From Rhizobium herbae (GTDB taxonomy: Bacteria; Pseudomonadota; Alphaproteobacteria; Rhizobiales; Rhizobiaceae), in NCBI RefSeq assembly GCF_019511375.1, contig NZ_JAEUAO010000004.1, forward strand, positions 248,001-312,000: DNA of 64,000 nt. The letters are read 5' to 3'. Every line of letters starts with the position of its first letter. The first letter of the stretch is position 1. The position numbers and the translations under genes were made by a program. Below the pieces are notes generated by a model. It was given only the letters and a program-made list of their open reading frames with translations, did no database searches and was not told the DNA's origin. Positions 54,293 through 63,980 of this stretch are shown here, in pieces.

Positions 54293-54709
54293 ATGAGCAA
54301 GGTCTATACGGGCGGATGCGCCTGCGGCGCCATCCGCTACGAAATTTCTGCCGAACCGCTGGTGATGAACGACTGCCAGTGCCGAGACTGCCAGCACAGG
54401 AGCGGCACCGGGCACGGGTCCTACCTGACCTTTACGGACAAGCCGAACGTGAAACTTAAAGGCGAAGCACGGCATTGGGCCGTCGCCGGCGACAGCGGCA
54501 ATATCAAGACGCATTCGTTCTGCCCAATCTGCGGATCACCGGTCTATTTGACGTTCGCGGCCATGCCGGACCTGTTTACGGTGCACGCCGCAAGCCTCGA
54601 CGACCCAAGCCGGTACGCGCCGCAGATGGTGACGTATGGGATGCGCGGTTACGCATGGGACCACATCGATCCGGCCCTGCCGAAATTCGACAGGATGCCG
54701 CCGGCATGA
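54293..54709 (+). CDS. GFA-family zinc protein (glutathione-dependent formaldehyde-activating-like)
   Basis: 138 residues. The zinc cysteines of the GFA fold are all visible: GGCACGAIRYE, DCQCRDCQHRSG and FCPICGSPVY. Some members add glutathione to formaldehyde, many have no known role. It follows DUF899 by 179 bases, so it may have its own promoter. Confidence 0.93.
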   Translation: MSKVYTGGCACGAIRYEISAEPLVMNDCQCRDCQHRSGTGHGSYLTFTDKPNVKLKGEARHWAVAGDSGNIKTHSFCPICGSPVYLTFAAMPDLFTVHAASLDDPSRYAPQMVTYGMRGYAWDHIDPALPKFDRMPPA

Positions 54710-54793
54710 CAACCCTGACCCGGTCTCGCCTCGAGCTATGTGAACCGACAGGCTTCGTCGCCTGTTCGTTGCCACTGTGCCGCTTGCATCCCC

Positions 54794-54828
54794 AAAAACA
54801 CAAGACCCGGCACCATGGCCGGGTCTTG
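54794..54828 (-). terminator. Rho-independent terminator after rcdA
   Basis: CAAGACCCGGC (54801-54811) pairs perfectly with GCCGGGTCTTG (54818-54828), 11 bp, followed on the minus strand by TGTTTTTGG. It begins 28 bases after the stop. Confidence 0.9.
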
Positions 54829-54855
54829 AGCATTCGGGTGGCCTGTCCGACCCGA

Positions 54856-55374
54856 TCAGTTGGTTCCAAAAGCCGTCTGCAGCAAAGTGAGCTGGGCCTT
54901 GACGCCGTTTTGGTTGTCGGGCGTGAAGTTCTGGGCTTCCTGCGGACGGTAGATTTCGCGGTCGAGCAGGGCGACGCGGTTCTGCAGACGCAGCGAGCGG
55001 TCGATCAGATCGCGGAAACCTTCCGGCAGGTCGTTCCAGCCGGGTGCCGTGCGATCGACGTTGAAGCTGTCGAGGCGGACCTTGTTCTTCTCCGAAAGAA
55101 CCTGCTCGCGGTTCATTTCGCCATTGTTGACGGCACGCTGCAGGAGCAGCCAGGATGCCATCTGCATCAGACGGGTCGTGAGGCGCATCGATTCCGCGGC
55201 ATAGAGCACCGAGGCCATGCGCGGCAGAACCTTGGAGGCGGCACGACCGGGGCCATCGAGATAGCTTGCGGTCTCTTCAACCAGACCCATGCCTTCGGCA
55301 TAGAGAGCCTTGAACTGCGCCGAAGACGCAGCGTGTCCCGCGAAGCTCACCGTATTCAATCCCCGTTCGGACAT
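54856..55374 (-). CDS. rcdA: RcdA-type regulator of CtrA degradation (DUF1465)
   Basis: 172 residues from ATG 55374, the start with MSERGLNTVSF. All-helical DUF1465 domain (ALYAEGMGLVEETASYLDG, AAESMRLTTRLMQMASWLLL, DRSLRLQNRVALLDREIYRP). In Caulobacter RcdA is an adaptor that delivers CtrA and others to ClpXP with CpdR and PopA. Function here is by family. A TTAA-N7-TTAA CtrA box lies 126 bases upstream, and a terminator follows the gene. Confidence 0.88.
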   Translation of the reverse strand: MSERGLNTVSFAGHAASSAQFKALYAEGMGLVEETASYLDGPGRAASKVLPRMASVLYAAESMRLTTRLMQMASWLLLQRAVNNGEMNREQVLSEKNKVRLDSFNVDRTAPGWNDLPEGFRDLIDRSLRLQNRVALLDREIYRPQEAQNFTPDNQNGVKAQLTLLQTAFGTN

Positions 55375-55499
55375 GGTCTGATTTCCCTGGTTAAACGCAT
55401 CAACTCGGACAGGCAACGAACGGGTTAACAGAAAGTTTCGGGCCGTTCGCTCAATTAGTTGGAACATGATCCCATAGCGCATTTCGCGCAAGCGCATTC

Positions 55500-55514
55500 T
55501 TAATAAAGGGTTAA
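55500..55514. promoter_or_regulatory. Full CtrA-type binding box (TTAA-N7-TTAA) upstream of rcdA
   Basis: TTAA-TAAAGGG-TTAA, a perfect match to the published CtrA consensus spacing, at 126-140 bases upstream of the rcdA start. A further GGTTAA half site is at about 55389-55395 and another GTTAAC at about 55430. It sits in the 384-base gap between rcdA and DUF1192, which also holds the small-RNA candidate at 55543-55655. Confidence 0.65.
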
Positions 55515-55542
55515 TCTCCACAATTCTTTGGCGATTGGGAAA

Positions 55543-55655
55543 AAAAGACAAAAAAAGAGCCGCAAAAGCGGCTCTCAAGGTAAAACAGGGAGAAAAATCA
55601 GACCATTCGCCAAACGGGAAATTGCCTGAGTCCAGAGCGATCTGGATGCCTCAGT
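55543..55655 (-). ncRNA. Candidate small RNA with 5' hairpin and strong terminator
   Basis: On the minus strand: CTGAG-GCA-TCCAGA-TCGC-TCTGGA-CTCAG hairpin (55654-55626), a roughly 50-base unpaired U-rich stretch, then GAGCCGC-TTTT-GCGGCTC (55574-55557) and a run of T (55556-55543). This is the layout of a Hfq-type sRNA. It could instead be the 3' end of the DUF1192 transcript, whose stop is 104 bases upstream. No open frame is present. Confidence 0.55.
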
Positions 55656-55758
55656 AATACCTTATAAGGCTTAATGAAGCGTTATGGCTGCCGGCCGGGC
55701 GCGATGTAATCTCTTGTTTTTTTAAAGTTGGCTTACAGTTGTGTCTGCACGTGCAGCA

Positions 55759-55950
55759 TCACGACCGAAAGAATTTCTCGGCTTCCGACTTGCTTGCCGA
55801 CTTGTTTGCTCTTTCCGCTTCCAGACGCGCGATTTCCTGTTTCAGCATGTCGATACGCAAGGAAAGCTCGTCGGCCGACAGAAGCGAGAGGTCGCAGCCG
55901 ATTTCGTGGACCGGCTGTTTCTTGGGGCGGTCGTCGTCAAACAGGCTCAT
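55759..55950 (-). CDS. DUF1192 small protein
   Basis: 63 residues: MSLFDDDRPKKQPVHEIGCDLS followed by a helix LSLRIDMLKQEIARLEAERANK and a C-terminal SEAEKFFRS. DUF1192 is a small alphaproteobacterial family without known function. The start overlaps the MFS stop by ATGA, so they are translationally coupled. Confidence 0.88.
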   Translation of the reverse strand: MSLFDDDRPKKQPVHEIGCDLSLLSADELSLRIDMLKQEIARLEAERANKSASKSEAEKFFRS

Positions 55951-57224
55951 GCGATCCTCCGTTCAGGCTCGTCGTCGCTTCTTTCCTCGAAAGGGGCTGC
56001 CCGCGGCGACAGTTGCAGGCTTTCCGGCGTCGTCAGGGTGCCGGGGTTGATGGTCGAGTAGGAGTCGCGTTCCGATGCCGGCACTGCGGCGCGCATGCGG
56101 CTGCGGAAGATCGCGTAAGCCGTGATCAGCACATGGGCGCAGGCGGTGATCATGAACAGGCCGTAAGGGCCGGTGACGGTCATGATCGGACCGCCGATGG
56201 TCGGGCCGATGATCGTGCCGATGCCGTAGAGCAGGAGCAGGCCGCCGGAAATCTTGACGAAATCCTCCGGCGTGGCGAAGTCGTTGGCATGCGAGACGGC
56301 GATGGGATAGAGCGCATTGGCGGTCGCGCCGTAGACGGAGACCAGCGCGATCAGCAGGATGACGCCGGTCGGCTCGATCAGGAAGATCAATGCGCCGGCA
56401 GTCGCGGCGACGGCAGCAAGCGCAGACAGGACGTAGCGCCGGTCGATCATGTCGGAGAGGCGCCCGGCGGGAAACTGCATCAGCGCGCCCGCGAAGATCG
56501 TCGTACTCATCATCAGCGCCACGTCGCTGTCGGTCAGTCCCACCTGACGGCCGAAGACCGCGCCGAGCGTCCCGTAGGCGCCATTGGCGATGCCGACGAG
56601 CAGGATGCCGAGAAAGGAGATCGGCGAGTTGCGATAGAGAGCGGGCAGGTCGAGCCGGACCTGCTTCAGCGGTTGCGGCGAGGCCGCAGTCGACAGGAGC
56701 GTCGGCAGCATGGCCAGGCAATAGACGATCCCAGTGCACATGAAGAACAGCGTCGTCGACGTATCGCCGAACGGGATCATCAACTGGCCGCCGACGACGC
56801 CCATCAGGGTGATGGCGATGTAGAGCGAGAAGATCGCGCCCCGGCTCTCATTGGTGGCGCGCTCGTTCAGCCAGCTCTCGATGATCATCGAGGTTCCGGC
56901 TGTCGAGAAGCCTGTAAAGGCGCGCAGCACCACCCACCAGATCGGATCGACGAGAATGCCGGTCAAAAGCGCGATGATCGCCAGGATTGAGGCAAAGCAG
57001 CTGAAGGCGCGCACATGGCCGGCGCGTTTGACGATGGCTGGCGCCAGCAGGCAGCCGAGCACGAAGCCGCTCGCCCAGGAGGTGCCGAGCAGGCCGAGCA
57101 GCGTCGTCGAATAGCCTTCCGTCGTGCCGCGTACCGGCAGCAACAGGCTGTGCAGTCCATTTCCAAGGAAGAGAAACAGCGTGCCGAGCAGAAGAGAGGC
57201 GACGGGAAGGAGGTTTTTTCGCAT
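55947..57224 (-). CDS. MFS transporter
   Basis: 425 residues from ATG 57224. Twelve hydrophobic segments; the first is LLPVASLLLGTLFLFLGNGLHSLLLP, loop DMIDRRYVLSALAAVAATAGAL between segments. It resembles the YcaD-like branch of MFS permeases. Substrate unknown. Overlaps the DUF1192 gene at its end. The open frame extends upstream to 57380, but that part is not membrane-like. Confidence 0.9.
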   Translation of the reverse strand: MRKNLLPVASLLLGTLFLFLGNGLHSLLLPVRGTTEGYSTTLLGLLGTSWASGFVLGCLLAPAIVKRAGHVRAFSCFASILAIIALLTGILVDPIWWVVLRAFTGFSTAGTSMIIESWLNERATNESRGAIFSLYIAITLMGVVGGQLMIPFGDTSTTLFFMCTGIVYCLAMLPTLLSTAASPQPLKQVRLDLPALYRNSPISFLGILLVGIANGAYGTLGAVFGRQVGLTDSDVALMMSTTIFAGALMQFPAGRLSDMIDRRYVLSALAAVAATAGALIFLIEPTGVILLIALVSVYGATANALYPIAVSHANDFATPEDFVKISGGLLLLYGIGTIIGPTIGGPIMTVTGPYGLFMITACAHVLITAYAIFRSRMRAAVPASERDSYSTINPGTLTTPESLQLSPRAAPFEERSDDEPERRIA

Positions 57225-57395
57225 GTGAAATCCGCGGGTTCCGGGTTGCGCCGAAAGGTAGGGCGATGCCAGCACAATTGCCAGCCGGAAATTCTTATTG
57301 AGTGAGATTGGAAAAGGCGTTCTAACCCTGTTCGCGCTCAAAAGTGTGACGCCCTGACGTCCAGCCAAGTTCTTTTCCACAACAGAGAAATATGA

Positions 57396-57551
57396 ATGTC
57401 GAAAGCGTTAACGGTGCTCCTGCTTCTGGCCATGGTCATCCAGGTTCTGAAGCCGCTCAATCTGCCCGGACTGCGCCAGCGCCGAGACTTCTGGAAGATC
57501 GCCGTCTTTGCGATCGCCGTTATGATGCTGACGGTGCTGGTCCGGCCCTAG
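57396..57551 (+). CDS. Small two-helix membrane protein
   Basis: 51 residues. Two hydrophobic segments (ALTVLLLLAMVIQVL and FWKIAVFAIAVMMLTVLV) flank a basic loop LNLPGLRQRRDFW, with the C-terminus at VRP. ATG 57396 has ACAGAGAA before it. Good codon use for this genome. No family I can name; the gene lies divergent from the MFS transporter. Confidence 0.6.
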   Translation: MSKALTVLLLLAMVIQVLKPLNLPGLRQRRDFWKIAVFAIAVMMLTVLVRP

Positions 57552-57610
57552 AGACGGTCGCTGCCGCGCATGACCGCCACCGCATCGCCCGGCAATCCGC
57601 ACATCGCCAA

Positions 57611-57811
57611 CTAGGCCGCCCGATTGCGCACATGCAATGCAATCAGGCTTCGGCGGCCCATTTCGACGCCCTGCTCGTTGGTAACATGGATGTCGAGGTC
57701 GGGATCCGGCTGCAGCGAGACCAGAAGTGTACCCAACACTCCCGAGGCGCTTCCCGTCGCCGGGACAAATGTACCTCGCGTTCGAGCAAAATGCAGCGTC
57801 GCGATGATCAA
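57611..57811 (-). CDS. Possible small hypothetical protein
   Basis: 66 residues: MIIATLHFARTRGTFVPATG ... RRSLIALHVRNRAA. No signal, no known motif. It lies in the 330-base gap between the small membrane gene and fbaB, which otherwise only holds the fbaB terminator. Coding is uncertain; there is no clear ribosome-binding site. Confidence 0.25.
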   Translation of the reverse strand: MIIATLHFARTRGTFVPATGSASGVLGTLLVSLQPDPDLDIHVTNEQGVEMGRRSLIALHVRNRAA

Positions 57812-57822
57812 GGGTGGACGCC

Positions 57823-57861
57823 AAAAAAGAAGACCCGGCCGCAGACGCGAACCGGATCTTC
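57823..57861 (-). terminator. Rho-independent terminator after fbaB
   Basis: GAAGA-C-CCGG (57829-57838) and CCGG-A-TCTTC (57852-57861) with one mismatch, followed on the minus strand by six T. It lies 22 bases beyond the fbaB stop. Confidence 0.85.
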
Positions 57862-57882
57862 TCCCCTCCCTGGCAACTTAGA

Positions 57883-58908
57883 TCAGGCAGCCTTTTCGAA
57901 TTCCTTCTTCCAGCCGCCCGTTGCAGCAAGGCTGCACATCTTGGCGCGGTGGGTGAAGGCGCGCTGACCGGCAGCGGCGTTTTCCGGCTTGCCACTCCAG
58001 GCCGTCAGCGCCTCGGTCTGCAAGGCGCGACCATAGGAGAAGGTCAGGCCCCACGGCAGGTCGTAACCGGCGTTCATGGCGGAGAGATGGGCCGTTGCTT
58101 CCTCGGTGGACTGGCCGCCGGACAGGAAGGCGACGCCCGGAACGGCTGCTGGCACGGTGCGCTTCAGGACCTTCACCGTCCGCTCGGCGACCTCGGCGAC
58201 TGATGCTTTGCGCGCCTTTTTGCCGTCGATGACCATGCTCGGCTTGAGGATGATGCCTTCCAGGCTGACGCGTGCGTCGCTCAGTTCCTCGAACACGATG
58301 CGTAGCGTCTCCTCGGTCACGACTTCCGCGCGGTCGATCGAATGGTCACCCGGCGTGCCATCCATCAGCACTTCCGGCTCGACGATCGGCACGATGCCGG
58401 CTTCCTGGCAGAGAGCCGCGTAGCGCGCCAGTGCCTGCGCATTGGCCTTGACCGCGCCGAAGCTCGGCAGGACATCGGATACCGAGATCACGCCGCGCCA
58501 TTTGGCGAAACGGGCGCCGGCGTCATAATAGTTCTTCAGGCGTCCGGCCAGGCCATCGAGGCCTTCGGTAATCGTCTCGCCGGGGAATTTTGCCATTGGC
58601 TTGGCGCCGGTATCGACCTTGATGCCGGGAACGGCGCCTGCGGCGCGAATGATATCGACGAAGGGCGTGCCGTCCGCTGCCTTCTGGAACAGGGTCTCCT
58701 CATACAGGATGACGCCGGAAATATAGGTCTTCATAGCCTCGTCGGCGCGAAACAGCATCTCGCGATAGTCGCGGCGCGATGTTTCGGTCGATGCAAGGCC
58801 GATTGTGTCGAAGCGCTTGCCGATCGTCGCGGTGGATTCGTCGGCCGCCAACAGGCCCTTGCCGGTCGCCACCATGGCGGCTGCAATGTCTTCAAGTCTT
58901 TCGCTCAT
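57883..58908 (-). CDS. fbaB: Fructose-bisphosphate aldolase, class I
   Basis: 341 residues from ATG 58908. Class I signature: LEDIAAAMVATGKGLLAADES at the start, EPEVLMDG and the Schiff-base Lys in LEGIILKPSMV; C-terminal FLSGGQSTEEATAHLSAMN. Metal-independent, splits fructose-1,6-bisphosphate into DHAP and G3P. Its promoter region has an AT-rich dyad (58986-59012) and the pgk terminator; pgk lies upstream on the same strand. Confidence 0.95.
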   Translation of the reverse strand: MSERLEDIAAAMVATGKGLLAADESTATIGKRFDTIGLASTETSRRDYREMLFRADEAMKTYISGVILYEETLFQKAADGTPFVDIIRAAGAVPGIKVDTGAKPMAKFPGETITEGLDGLAGRLKNYYDAGARFAKWRGVISVSDVLPSFGAVKANAQALARYAALCQEAGIVPIVEPEVLMDGTPGDHSIDRAEVVTEETLRIVFEELSDARVSLEGIILKPSMVIDGKKARKASVAEVAERTVKVLKRTVPAAVPGVAFLSGGQSTEEATAHLSAMNAGYDLPWGLTFSYGRALQTEALTAWSGKPENAAAGQRAFTHRAKMCSLAATGGWKKEFEKAA

Positions 58909-58985
58909 ATGCGTTCTCCTGATTGTCCTACGGGCTCGCCGATAGCAGAAGAATAGGCCAACGAAAATGAAAGTTAAATTGTTTA

Positions 58986-59012
58986 AAACGATTGAAATAA
59001 ATTTAATCGTTT
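58986..59012. promoter_or_regulatory. AT-rich dyad upstream of fbaB
   Basis: AAACGATT (58986-58993) and AATCGTTT (59005-59012) with an 11-base AT spacer, in an AT-rich stretch 78-104 bases upstream of fbaB. A candidate operator for a sugar-responsive regulator; direction of control unknown. Confidence 0.55.
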
Positions 59013-59068
59013 GAAATGTAGGGATTATTTTCGTGGTTCCTTTCAAGGTTGGGGCGACGCAACGAGAA

Positions 59069-59090
59069 ACCCCCGGCTGCGGCCGGGGGT
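59069..59090 (-). terminator. Rho-independent terminator after pgk
   Basis: ACCCCCGGC (59069-59077) pairs with GCCGGGGGT (59082-59090), 9 bp with a 4-base loop, followed on the minus strand by TTCTCG. It lies 40 bases past the pgk stop. Confidence 0.8.
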
Positions 59091-59129
59091 TGAAGGAAGG
59101 GGACGGTCGGTTGCAGCCGTGACGCTCTG

Positions 59130-60329
59130 TTACTTCTGCTGGTGAAGGATGTCCACGCCCGGCAGCGGCTTGCCCTCCATCCATTCGAGGAAGGCGCCCC
59201 CTGCCGTGGAGACGTAGCTGAGATCGTCGGCCACTTCCGCATGGTTCATTGCCGAGACGGTATCGCCGCCGCCGGCAACGGAGACGAGCGCGCCGCTCTT
59301 GGTGCGGGCAGCCGTATGCTTGGCAACAGCGACGGTTGCCTTGTCGAAAGGTGCGATCTCGAAGGCGCCGAGCGGGCCGTTCCAGACGAGCGTTTCGGCC
59401 TTGCTCACCCAGTCGCTGACGGCAGCGATCGATTTCGGACCGACGTCGAGCACCATGGCGTCCGCCGGGATTGCTTCGATATCGACCACCTCATTGTCGG
59501 CGCCTGCCTTGAATTCGCGGGCAACGACGCCGTCGACCGGCAGCACGATGGCGCAGCCGGCCGATGCGGCTTCCGTCATGATCTGCTTGGCGGTGCCGGC
59601 CAGGTCATGCTCGCAGAGCGACTTGCCGACACTGGTGCCGCGGGCGGCGATGAACGTATTGGCCATGCCACCGCCGATAACGAGGGCGTCGACCTTTTTC
59701 ACGAGATTCATCAAGAGGTCGATCTTTGTCGAGACCTTGGCACCACCGACGATGGCGACGACCGGGCGCTTCGGATTGCCGAGGCCCTTTTCCAGGGCCT
59801 CGAGCTCGGCCTGCATGGTGCGACCGGCATAGGCGGGCAGCAGATGGGCGAGGCCCTCCGTCGAGGAATGCGCGCGGTGTGCGGCCGAGAAGGCGTCATT
59901 GACATAGATGTCGCCGTTGGCGGCGAGCGCCTTGGTGAACTCCGCGTCGTTCTTTTCCTCGCCTTTGTGGAAACGGGTGTTTTCCATGAGCAGGACATCG
60001 CCGTCGTTCATACCGGCAACGGCAGCGGCAGCCTTCTCGCCGATGCAGTCGGCAGCGAAGTGGACGCGCTGGTCGAGGATGTCTTCGACGGCGGGCGCGA
60101 TCAGCGACAGCGACATGTCGGCCACCGGCTCACCCTTCGGCCGGCCGAAATGGGCAAGCAGGATGACCTTGGCGCCCTTTTCGGAGAGTTCGCGGATCGT
60201 CGGCACGACACGCTCGATGCGGGTTGCGTCGGTCACCTGGCCGTCCTTGACCGGAACGTTGAGATCGACGCGCACAAGCACGCGCTTGCCGGCGATGTCG
60301 GTGAGGTCGTCGAGGGTCTTGAAAGTCAT
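59130..60329 (-). CDS. pgk: Phosphoglycerate kinase
   Basis: 399 residues. [17 protein letters not shown] at the N-terminus, [14 protein letters not shown], and the C-terminal [15 protein letters not shown] nucleotide-binding loop. It makes ATP from 1,3-bisphosphoglycerate. In a same-strand set tkt-gap-(glycolipid-binding gene)-pgk-fbaB. Confidence 0.97.
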   Translation of the reverse strand: MTFKTLDDLTDIAGKRVLVRVDLNVPVKDGQVTDATRIERVVPTIRELSEKGAKVILLAHFGRPKGEPVADMSLSLIAPAVEDILDQRVHFAADCIGEKAAAAVAGMNDGDVLLMENTRFHKGEEKNDAEFTKALAANGDIYVNDAFSAAHRAHSSTEGLAHLLPAYAGRTMQAELEALEKGLGNPKRPVVAIVGGAKVSTKIDLLMNLVKKVDALVIGGGMANTFIAARGTSVGKSLCEHDLAGTAKQIMTEAASAGCAIVLPVDGVVAREFKAGADNEVVDIEAIPADAMVLDVGPKSIAAVSDWVSKAETLVWNGPLGAFEIAPFDKATVAVAKHTAARTKSGALVSVAGGGDTVSAMNHAEVADDLSYVSTAGGAFLEWMEGKPLPGVDILHQQK

Positions 60330-60342
60330 GATCGGTCTCCGG

Positions 60343-60909
60343 TCATAGTCTTAAGAAAAGGGTGGGATAATCCGTCACCAGCCCATCCTCGTCGACCGGT
60401 AGCTCCGCGGTGAAGGAACGGTCCTCCGCCTCGTAGCGGTAGAGCTGGTCCTGCGCGAGGCAGGTGTAGTTCTGGCCGTCGGGAAAGGGCTCGAACGTGT
60501 CGAAGGGCACATAGAGCATGGTGAACTTGACGGTACCGTCCTTAGGCGTCAGGCCAAGGCGGCGGATGGGCAGCGTATTGGTAAACGGCGTGCCGGCCAG
60601 GTCGATATCGATGCAGCCGTCGAAGGCGGGAAGGGCGGTGCCGTCCGCGTCGCGCCAGTGGCCCCTTGCGTCGGAAGTGAGCGAAAGCCGCTGGCCTTCG
60701 GTCGTGTCGACGGTGAAGGCGAGCACGGTCCACAGAGGGTCACAGTCGATCACATAGCGGACGCCGTAGGGGCGGCCGCCGCGCTCGCCGATCAGTACGC
60801 TCGTTGCGCGGATACCCGCGCCGTCGACCGGGCTGATCGTCAGATGTTCGAGCCCTTCCCCTTCCAGCGGACGCCAGCGTGCCGTTGTTGGGGAAAGGGC
60901 GCGGAACAT
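60343..60909 (-). CDS. Putative glycolipid-binding domain protein (PF06475-like)
   Basis: 188 residues. [39 protein letters not shown] and [20 protein letters not shown] are the marks of the putative glycolipid-binding family. It has no signal or membrane segment, so a cytoplasmic role is expected. It lies between gap (4 bases upstream) and pgk (13 bases downstream) and is surely part of their transcript, a surprising partner for glycolytic genes. Confidence 0.88.
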   Translation of the reverse strand: MFRALSPTTARWRPLEGEGLEHLTISPVDGAGIRATSVLIGERGGRPYGVRYVIDCDPLWTVLAFTVDTTEGQRLSLTSDARGHWRDADGTALPAFDGCIDIDLAGTPFTNTLPIRRLGLTPKDGTVKFTMLYVPFDTFEPFPDGQNYTCLAQDQLYRYEAEDRSFTAELPVDEDGLVTDYPTLFLRL

Positions 60910-60913
60910 GGCG

Positions 60914-61924
<1,011 letters not shown>

Positions 61925-61963
61925 TTCAGGTCTCTCCCTGGCTAAGGTCTCGATTTAGAAAAC

Positions 61964-61985
61964 GCAGCGCGGTGGCCCGCGCTGC
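61964..61985 (-). terminator. Hairpin between tkt and gap
   Basis: GCAGCGCGG (61964-61972) and CCGCGCTGC (61977-61985), 9 bp with a 4-base loop, then GTTTTCT on the minus strand. It follows the tkt stop by 13 bases and precedes gap by about 40, so it is a terminator or attenuator separating tkt from gap. Confidence 0.8.
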
Positions 61986-61997
61986 GAAGGGTAAAAT

Positions 61998-63980
61998 TCA
62001 GGCGAGCTTCTTTTCGGCGGCAGCCACGATCGCGTCCGCGGTGATGCCGAAATGCTTGAACAGATCCTTGGCCGGGCCGGACGCGCCGAAGGAGTGCATG
62101 CCGACGAAATCGCCGTCGGTGCCGATGAAGTAATCCCAGCCCTGGCGGACTGCGGCTTCTGCTGCGATCTTGACCGGTGCGGTGCCGATGACGGCCTTGC
62201 GGTAGTCCTCCGGCTGTTCCTGGAAGAGTTCGACGCACGGCACGGATACGACCCGGGTGGCGATGCCCTTGCCGTTCAGGTCGGCGGCAGCCTTGACGGC
62301 GAGTTCGACTTCCGAGCCGGATGCGAAAATCGACACCCTGGCATTGTCGGCAGCGACGAGTTCGTAGGCACCCCTGGCGCAGAGGTTCTCAGCCTCATAT
62401 TTCAGGCGGACCGGAGAAAGGTTCTGGCGCGTCAGTGCGAGCCCCGACGGACGATGCTTTTGCTTGAGCGCCAGCTGCCAGCACTCAGCGGTTTCAACCG
62501 CGTCGGCCGGGCGGAACATCACGAGGTTCGGGATAGCGCGCAGCGCAGCCATGTGCTCGACCGGCTCGTGCGTCGGGCCGTCTTCGCCGACGCCGATGGA
62601 ATCATGCGTGAGCACGTGGATGACGCGGATGCCCATCAGGGCGGCGAGGCGGATCGACGGCCGGCAATAATCCGAGAAGATCATGAAGCCACCGGAATAG
62701 GGGATAAGGCCGCCGTGCAGCGCGATGCCGTTCATGGCAGCCGCCATGCCGTGCTCGCGGATGCCCCAGTGCATGTAGCGGCCGGAAAAATCGGTCGGCG
62801 TGATCGACTGCATCTGGCTGGTCTTGGTGTTGTTCGACGGCGTCAGGTCAGCCGAGCCGCCGAGCGTCTCGGGCAGCGTGCCGTTGACCACTTCGAGCGC
62901 ATCTTCGGAGGCCTTGCGGGTGGCAACCGTCGGCGGTGCCTCGGCGAGCTTCTTCTTCAGGGCGTCAATCGCCGCATCGAGGTTGCCCGGCAGCTCGCCG
63001 GCAAAGCGGCGGGTGAACTCGGACTTCTTGGCCTTCTCGGTCGCGTCGAGGCGGCCCTCCCATTCCTTGCGGGCGCCAACCGAACGCTTGCCGGCTTCGC
63101 GCCAGGCCTCGAGAGCGTCGGCCGGGACGGTGAAGGCTTCGGCTTCCCAGTTGAGTGCCTTGCGGGTCGCTGCGATTTCTTCCGCACCGAGCGGCGAGCC
63201 GTGGACCTTGTGGGTGCCGGCCTTGTTCGGCGCGCCGAACCCGATAGTGGTCTTGCAGGCGATGAAGGTCGGGCGATCGGATTTCTGGGCGGCCTCGATC
63301 GCGGCTGCGATTTCATCCGGGTTGTGGCCATCGACACGGATGGTGTTCCAGTGAACGGCCTGGAAACGGGCGATTTGGTCGGTCGAATCCGACAGCGAGA
63401 CGGCGCCGTCGATGGTGATGTTGTTGTCGTCCCAGAACAGGATCAGCTTGTTGAGCTTCAGGTGGCCGGCAAGCGCGATCGCCTCGTGGCTGATGCCTTC
63501 CATCAGGCAGCCGTCGCCGCAGAGGACATAGGTATAATGGTTCTGCAGGTCGCTGCCGAACTCTTCGGCAAGCTTGCGCTCGGCGATCGCCATGCCGACG
63601 GCATTGGCGATGCCCTGGCCGAGCGGACCGGTCGTCGTTTCGATGCCCGACGCATGGCCGTATTCCGGGTGACCGGCAGTCTTCGAGCCGAGCTGGCGGA
63701 ACTGCTTGAGGTCCTCCATCGTCATGTCTTCGTAGCCTGTCAGGTGGAGCAGCGAATAGAGCAACATGGAGCCGTGGCCGGCCGACAGGACGAAGCGGTC
63801 GCGGTCTGCCCAGAGCGGCGCCTTCGGATCGAATTTCAGGTAGCGGGAGAACAGAACCGTTGCTACATCGGCCGCGCCCATCGGCAGGCCTGGATGTCCG
63901 GAATTGGCCTTTTCGACGGCATCCATGGAAAGGAAACGGATCGCATTTGCCATCCGGTCATGTTGTTCGCGAGAGATCAT
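61998..63980 (-). CDS. tkt: Transketolase
   Basis: 660 residues. N-terminal thiamine diphosphate domain with [38 protein letters not shown] (GDG motif) and [14 protein letters not shown]; the second domain has [19 protein letters not shown]. It moves two-carbon units in the pentose phosphate pathway. First visible gene of the set with gap, pgk and fbaB; only 20 bases of its upstream region are in the window. Confidence 0.97.
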   Translation of the reverse strand: MISREQHDRMANAIRFLSMDAVEKANSGHPGLPMGAADVATVLFSRYLKFDPKAPLWADRDRFVLSAGHGSMLLYSLLHLTGYEDMTMEDLKQFRQLGSKTAGHPEYGHASGIETTTGPLGQGIANAVGMAIAERKLAEEFGSDLQNHYTYVLCGDGCLMEGISHEAIALAGHLKLNKLILFWDDNNITIDGAVSLSDSTDQIARFQAVHWNTIRVDGHNPDEIAAAIEAAQKSDRPTFIACKTTIGFGAPNKAGTHKVHGSPLGAEEIAATRKALNWEAEAFTVPADALEAWREAGKRSVGARKEWEGRLDATEKAKKSEFTRRFAGELPGNLDAAIDALKKKLAEAPPTVATRKASEDALEVVNGTLPETLGGSADLTPSNNTKTSQMQSITPTDFSGRYMHWGIREHGMAAAMNGIALHGGLIPYSGGFMIFSDYCRPSIRLAALMGIRVIHVLTHDSIGVGEDGPTHEPVEHMAALRAIPNLVMFRPADAVETAECWQLALKQKHRPSGLALTRQNLSPVRLKYEAENLCARGAYELVAADNARVSIFASGSEVELAVKAAADLNGKGIATRVVSVPCVELFQEQPEDYRKAVIGTAPVKIAAEAAVRQGWDYFIGTDGDFVGMHSFGASGPAKDLFKHFGITADAIVAAAEKKLA

